A stretch of DNA of 6,878 bases from Chloroflexota bacterium. GTDB lineage: Bacteria; Chloroflexota; Limnocylindria; P2-11E. Positions 6,320 through 6,878 of this stretch are shown here, piece after piece. Numbering within the stretch: the first letter of the stretch is position 1; every line of letters starts with the position of its first letter. The position numbers were made by a program, and so were the translations under genes. The DNA lies in NCBI GenBank assembly GCA_005883775.1, contig VBEU01000037.1:1-6878 (forward strand), in the 5' to 3' direction. The notes beneath the pieces were generated by a model, which had not been told where the DNA came from, did not search any database, and saw nothing but the letters and a program-made list of their open reading frames with translations.

Positions 6320-6359
6320 TAGCCGAATCGGACCTACTCCCCCGGTCGGGGTAGCCGAA
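6320..6359. promoter_or_regulatory. Operator-like GC-tract palindrome flanked by a direct repeat, upstream of the YHS gene
   Basis: In the gap between the YHS gene and the divergent plus-strand gene lies an imperfect palindrome at 6334-6354. It has CTAC and GTAG ends around a C-run and G-run; 7 of its 10 symmetric pairs match. An 8-base direct repeat, TAGCCGAA, occurs at 6320-6327 and 6352-6359, 32 nt apart. The TA-(C)n-(G)n-TA form resembles operators of CsoR/RcnR-family metal sensors. It lies upstream of a TATTTT element in the YHS orientation. The repeats are seen in the sequence; the regulator is inferred and is not encoded in the window. Confidence 0.4.
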
Positions 6360-6424
6360 ATCTCTCACCTCGTACGGTGTTCTCAACGGCGGCGGCACGG
6401 CGCAAAGTGCGGAGCGTGGAACAA

Positions 6425-6670
6425 ATGGCGGGCGGGCCGTGGGACCGAGCCGGCGTGGACCGTGAGACCTGGTACGCCGTCCGCATGATGGCCCTGGCGA
6501 TCCGCGAAACCGCGCGACTCCCGATAGACCCGACGGAGAAGGATGAGGCATTGCCTGCCGATCACGAGCGACTCGGCGAGTACGCCGACCGACTCGTATT
6601 GGCGGTGGACGACGGTGACCCCGAGACGGTCGCAATGCTCTTGCGGCGCCAGACGCGCTCCGCGAGCTAG
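6425..6670 (+). CDS. Small hypothetical protein, 81 residues
   Basis: I do not recognise this protein. It is soluble, charged and probably helical: WDRAGVDRETWYAVRMMALA, IRETARLPIDPTEKDEALP, DHERLGEYADRLVLAVDDGD and PETVAMLLRRQTRS. There is no signal peptide, membrane segment or metal motif. The ATG at 6425 has a weak GGAG 10 nt upstream. GTG 6377 would add 16 residues of low-complexity sequence and has no SD, so I prefer the ATG. It is divergent from the YHS gene and could share the operator-like region at 6320-6359. It converges on the partial gene at the right edge, with 10 nt between the stops. Codon-like composition and the well-ordered protein favour a real gene. Confidence 0.6.
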   Translation: MAGGPWDRAGVDRETWYAVRMMALAIRETARLPIDPTEKDEALPADHERLGEYADRLVLAVDDGDPETVAMLLRRQTRSAS

Positions 6671-6680
6671 AGCTCTTCTC

Positions 6681-6878
6681 CTAGGGCCGGCGGCGCCGGC
6701 CACCGGTCTGCGGTGTGCTCGTCGCATCGGTCCGCGCGACCGTGAAGCTCGAACCATCGCCCGCGATCGTCGAGGTTTGCGCGATCGCCTGGCCTTGGGC
6801 ATTGATCATCGTGATCGCCTTCGCGCCGAGAGCCGAGAGGGACATCGTCTTGCCATCTCGGACCGCGCTCGCTCCGCT
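6681..6878 (-). CDS. C-terminal end of an unrecognised protein (partial)
   Basis: A minus-strand frame enters from the right edge and runs 65 codons to TAG 6681-6683. It reads SGASAVRDGKTMSLSALGAK, then AITMINAQGQAIAQTSTIAG, DGSSFTVARTDATSTPQTGG and RRRRP. The alternating polar/hydrophobic pattern and the Ser/Thr/Gly content suggest a beta-sandwich domain of an extracellular or surface protein, ending in a flexible tail with four arginines. The start and main domain are outside the window, so no function can be given. Its last codons contain the GC palindrome at 6685-6701. It converges on the 81-residue gene. Confidence 0.6.
   Translation of the reverse strand, partial: SGASAVRDGKTMSLSALGAKAITMINAQGQAIAQTSTIAGDGSSFTVARTDATSTPQTGGRRRRP
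6685..6701. terminator. Strong GC hairpin at a convergent gene junction
   Basis: GGCCGGC (6685-6691) and GCCGGCC (6695-6701) form a perfect 7-bp inverted repeat with a 3-nt loop. It starts 15 nt after the plus-strand stop and lies inside the last codons of the minus-strand gene, where it spells the Arg-run tail. No T tract follows on either strand, so it may stall or terminate transcription only weakly. Confidence 0.35.

Overview
This is a GC-rich bacterial window of ordinary chromosomal character. GTG and TTG starts are used beside ATG, Shine-Dalgarno (SD) sequences are mostly of the GGAGG type, and one protein carries a lipoprotein signal. The gene content (an S9 prolyl-oligopeptidase-like enzyme, hemerythrin, a DUF6328-like membrane protein, a small KRKRQYEHIK-type basic protein and a proline-rich lipoprotein metallopeptidase) would fit a soil or freshwater bacterium such as a Chloroflexota relative. 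No marker gene is present, so the taxon is a weak inference. I see no rRNA, tRNA, CRISPR array, insertion sequence or phage gene.

Layout. At 3-107 (+) is the last part of a probable membrane transport protein. It converges on a minus-strand pair: an S9 serine peptidase (2528 to 675) followed after 72 nt by a hemerythrin HHE protein (602 to 120). The 72-nt gap contains an inverted repeat that overlaps the hemerythrin SD. Divergent from the peptidase is a DUF6328-like membrane protein (2597-3088, +). It converges on a 64-residue, lysine/arginine-rich protein read from a TTG start (3307 to 3113, -). Back to back with that one is a secreted lipoprotein with a HEXXH...E zinc-peptidase domain (3394-4650, +).

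The right half is a second minus-strand run: a YHS-domain metal-binding protein (6309 to 6094), a zinc-free quinone-reductase-type dehydrogenase (6035 to 5049), and 17 nt further a small gene that appears to be broken by a one-base frameshift (5031 to 4700). Upstream of the YHS gene lies an imperfect GC-tract palindrome resembling CsoR/RcnR-type operators. An uncharacterised 81-residue protein runs the other way (6425-6670, +). It converges on the truncated C-terminus of an unknown minus-strand protein (6878 to 6681), with a strong GC hairpin at the junction.

How the genes may work together. The YHS protein and dehydrogenase could form a small metal- or redox-responsive unit, and hemerythrin is a diiron oxygen/redox protein, but nothing here forms a recognisable new multi-gene system. 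The points most worth following up are the frameshifted gene, the operator-like palindrome and the hemerythrin leader.
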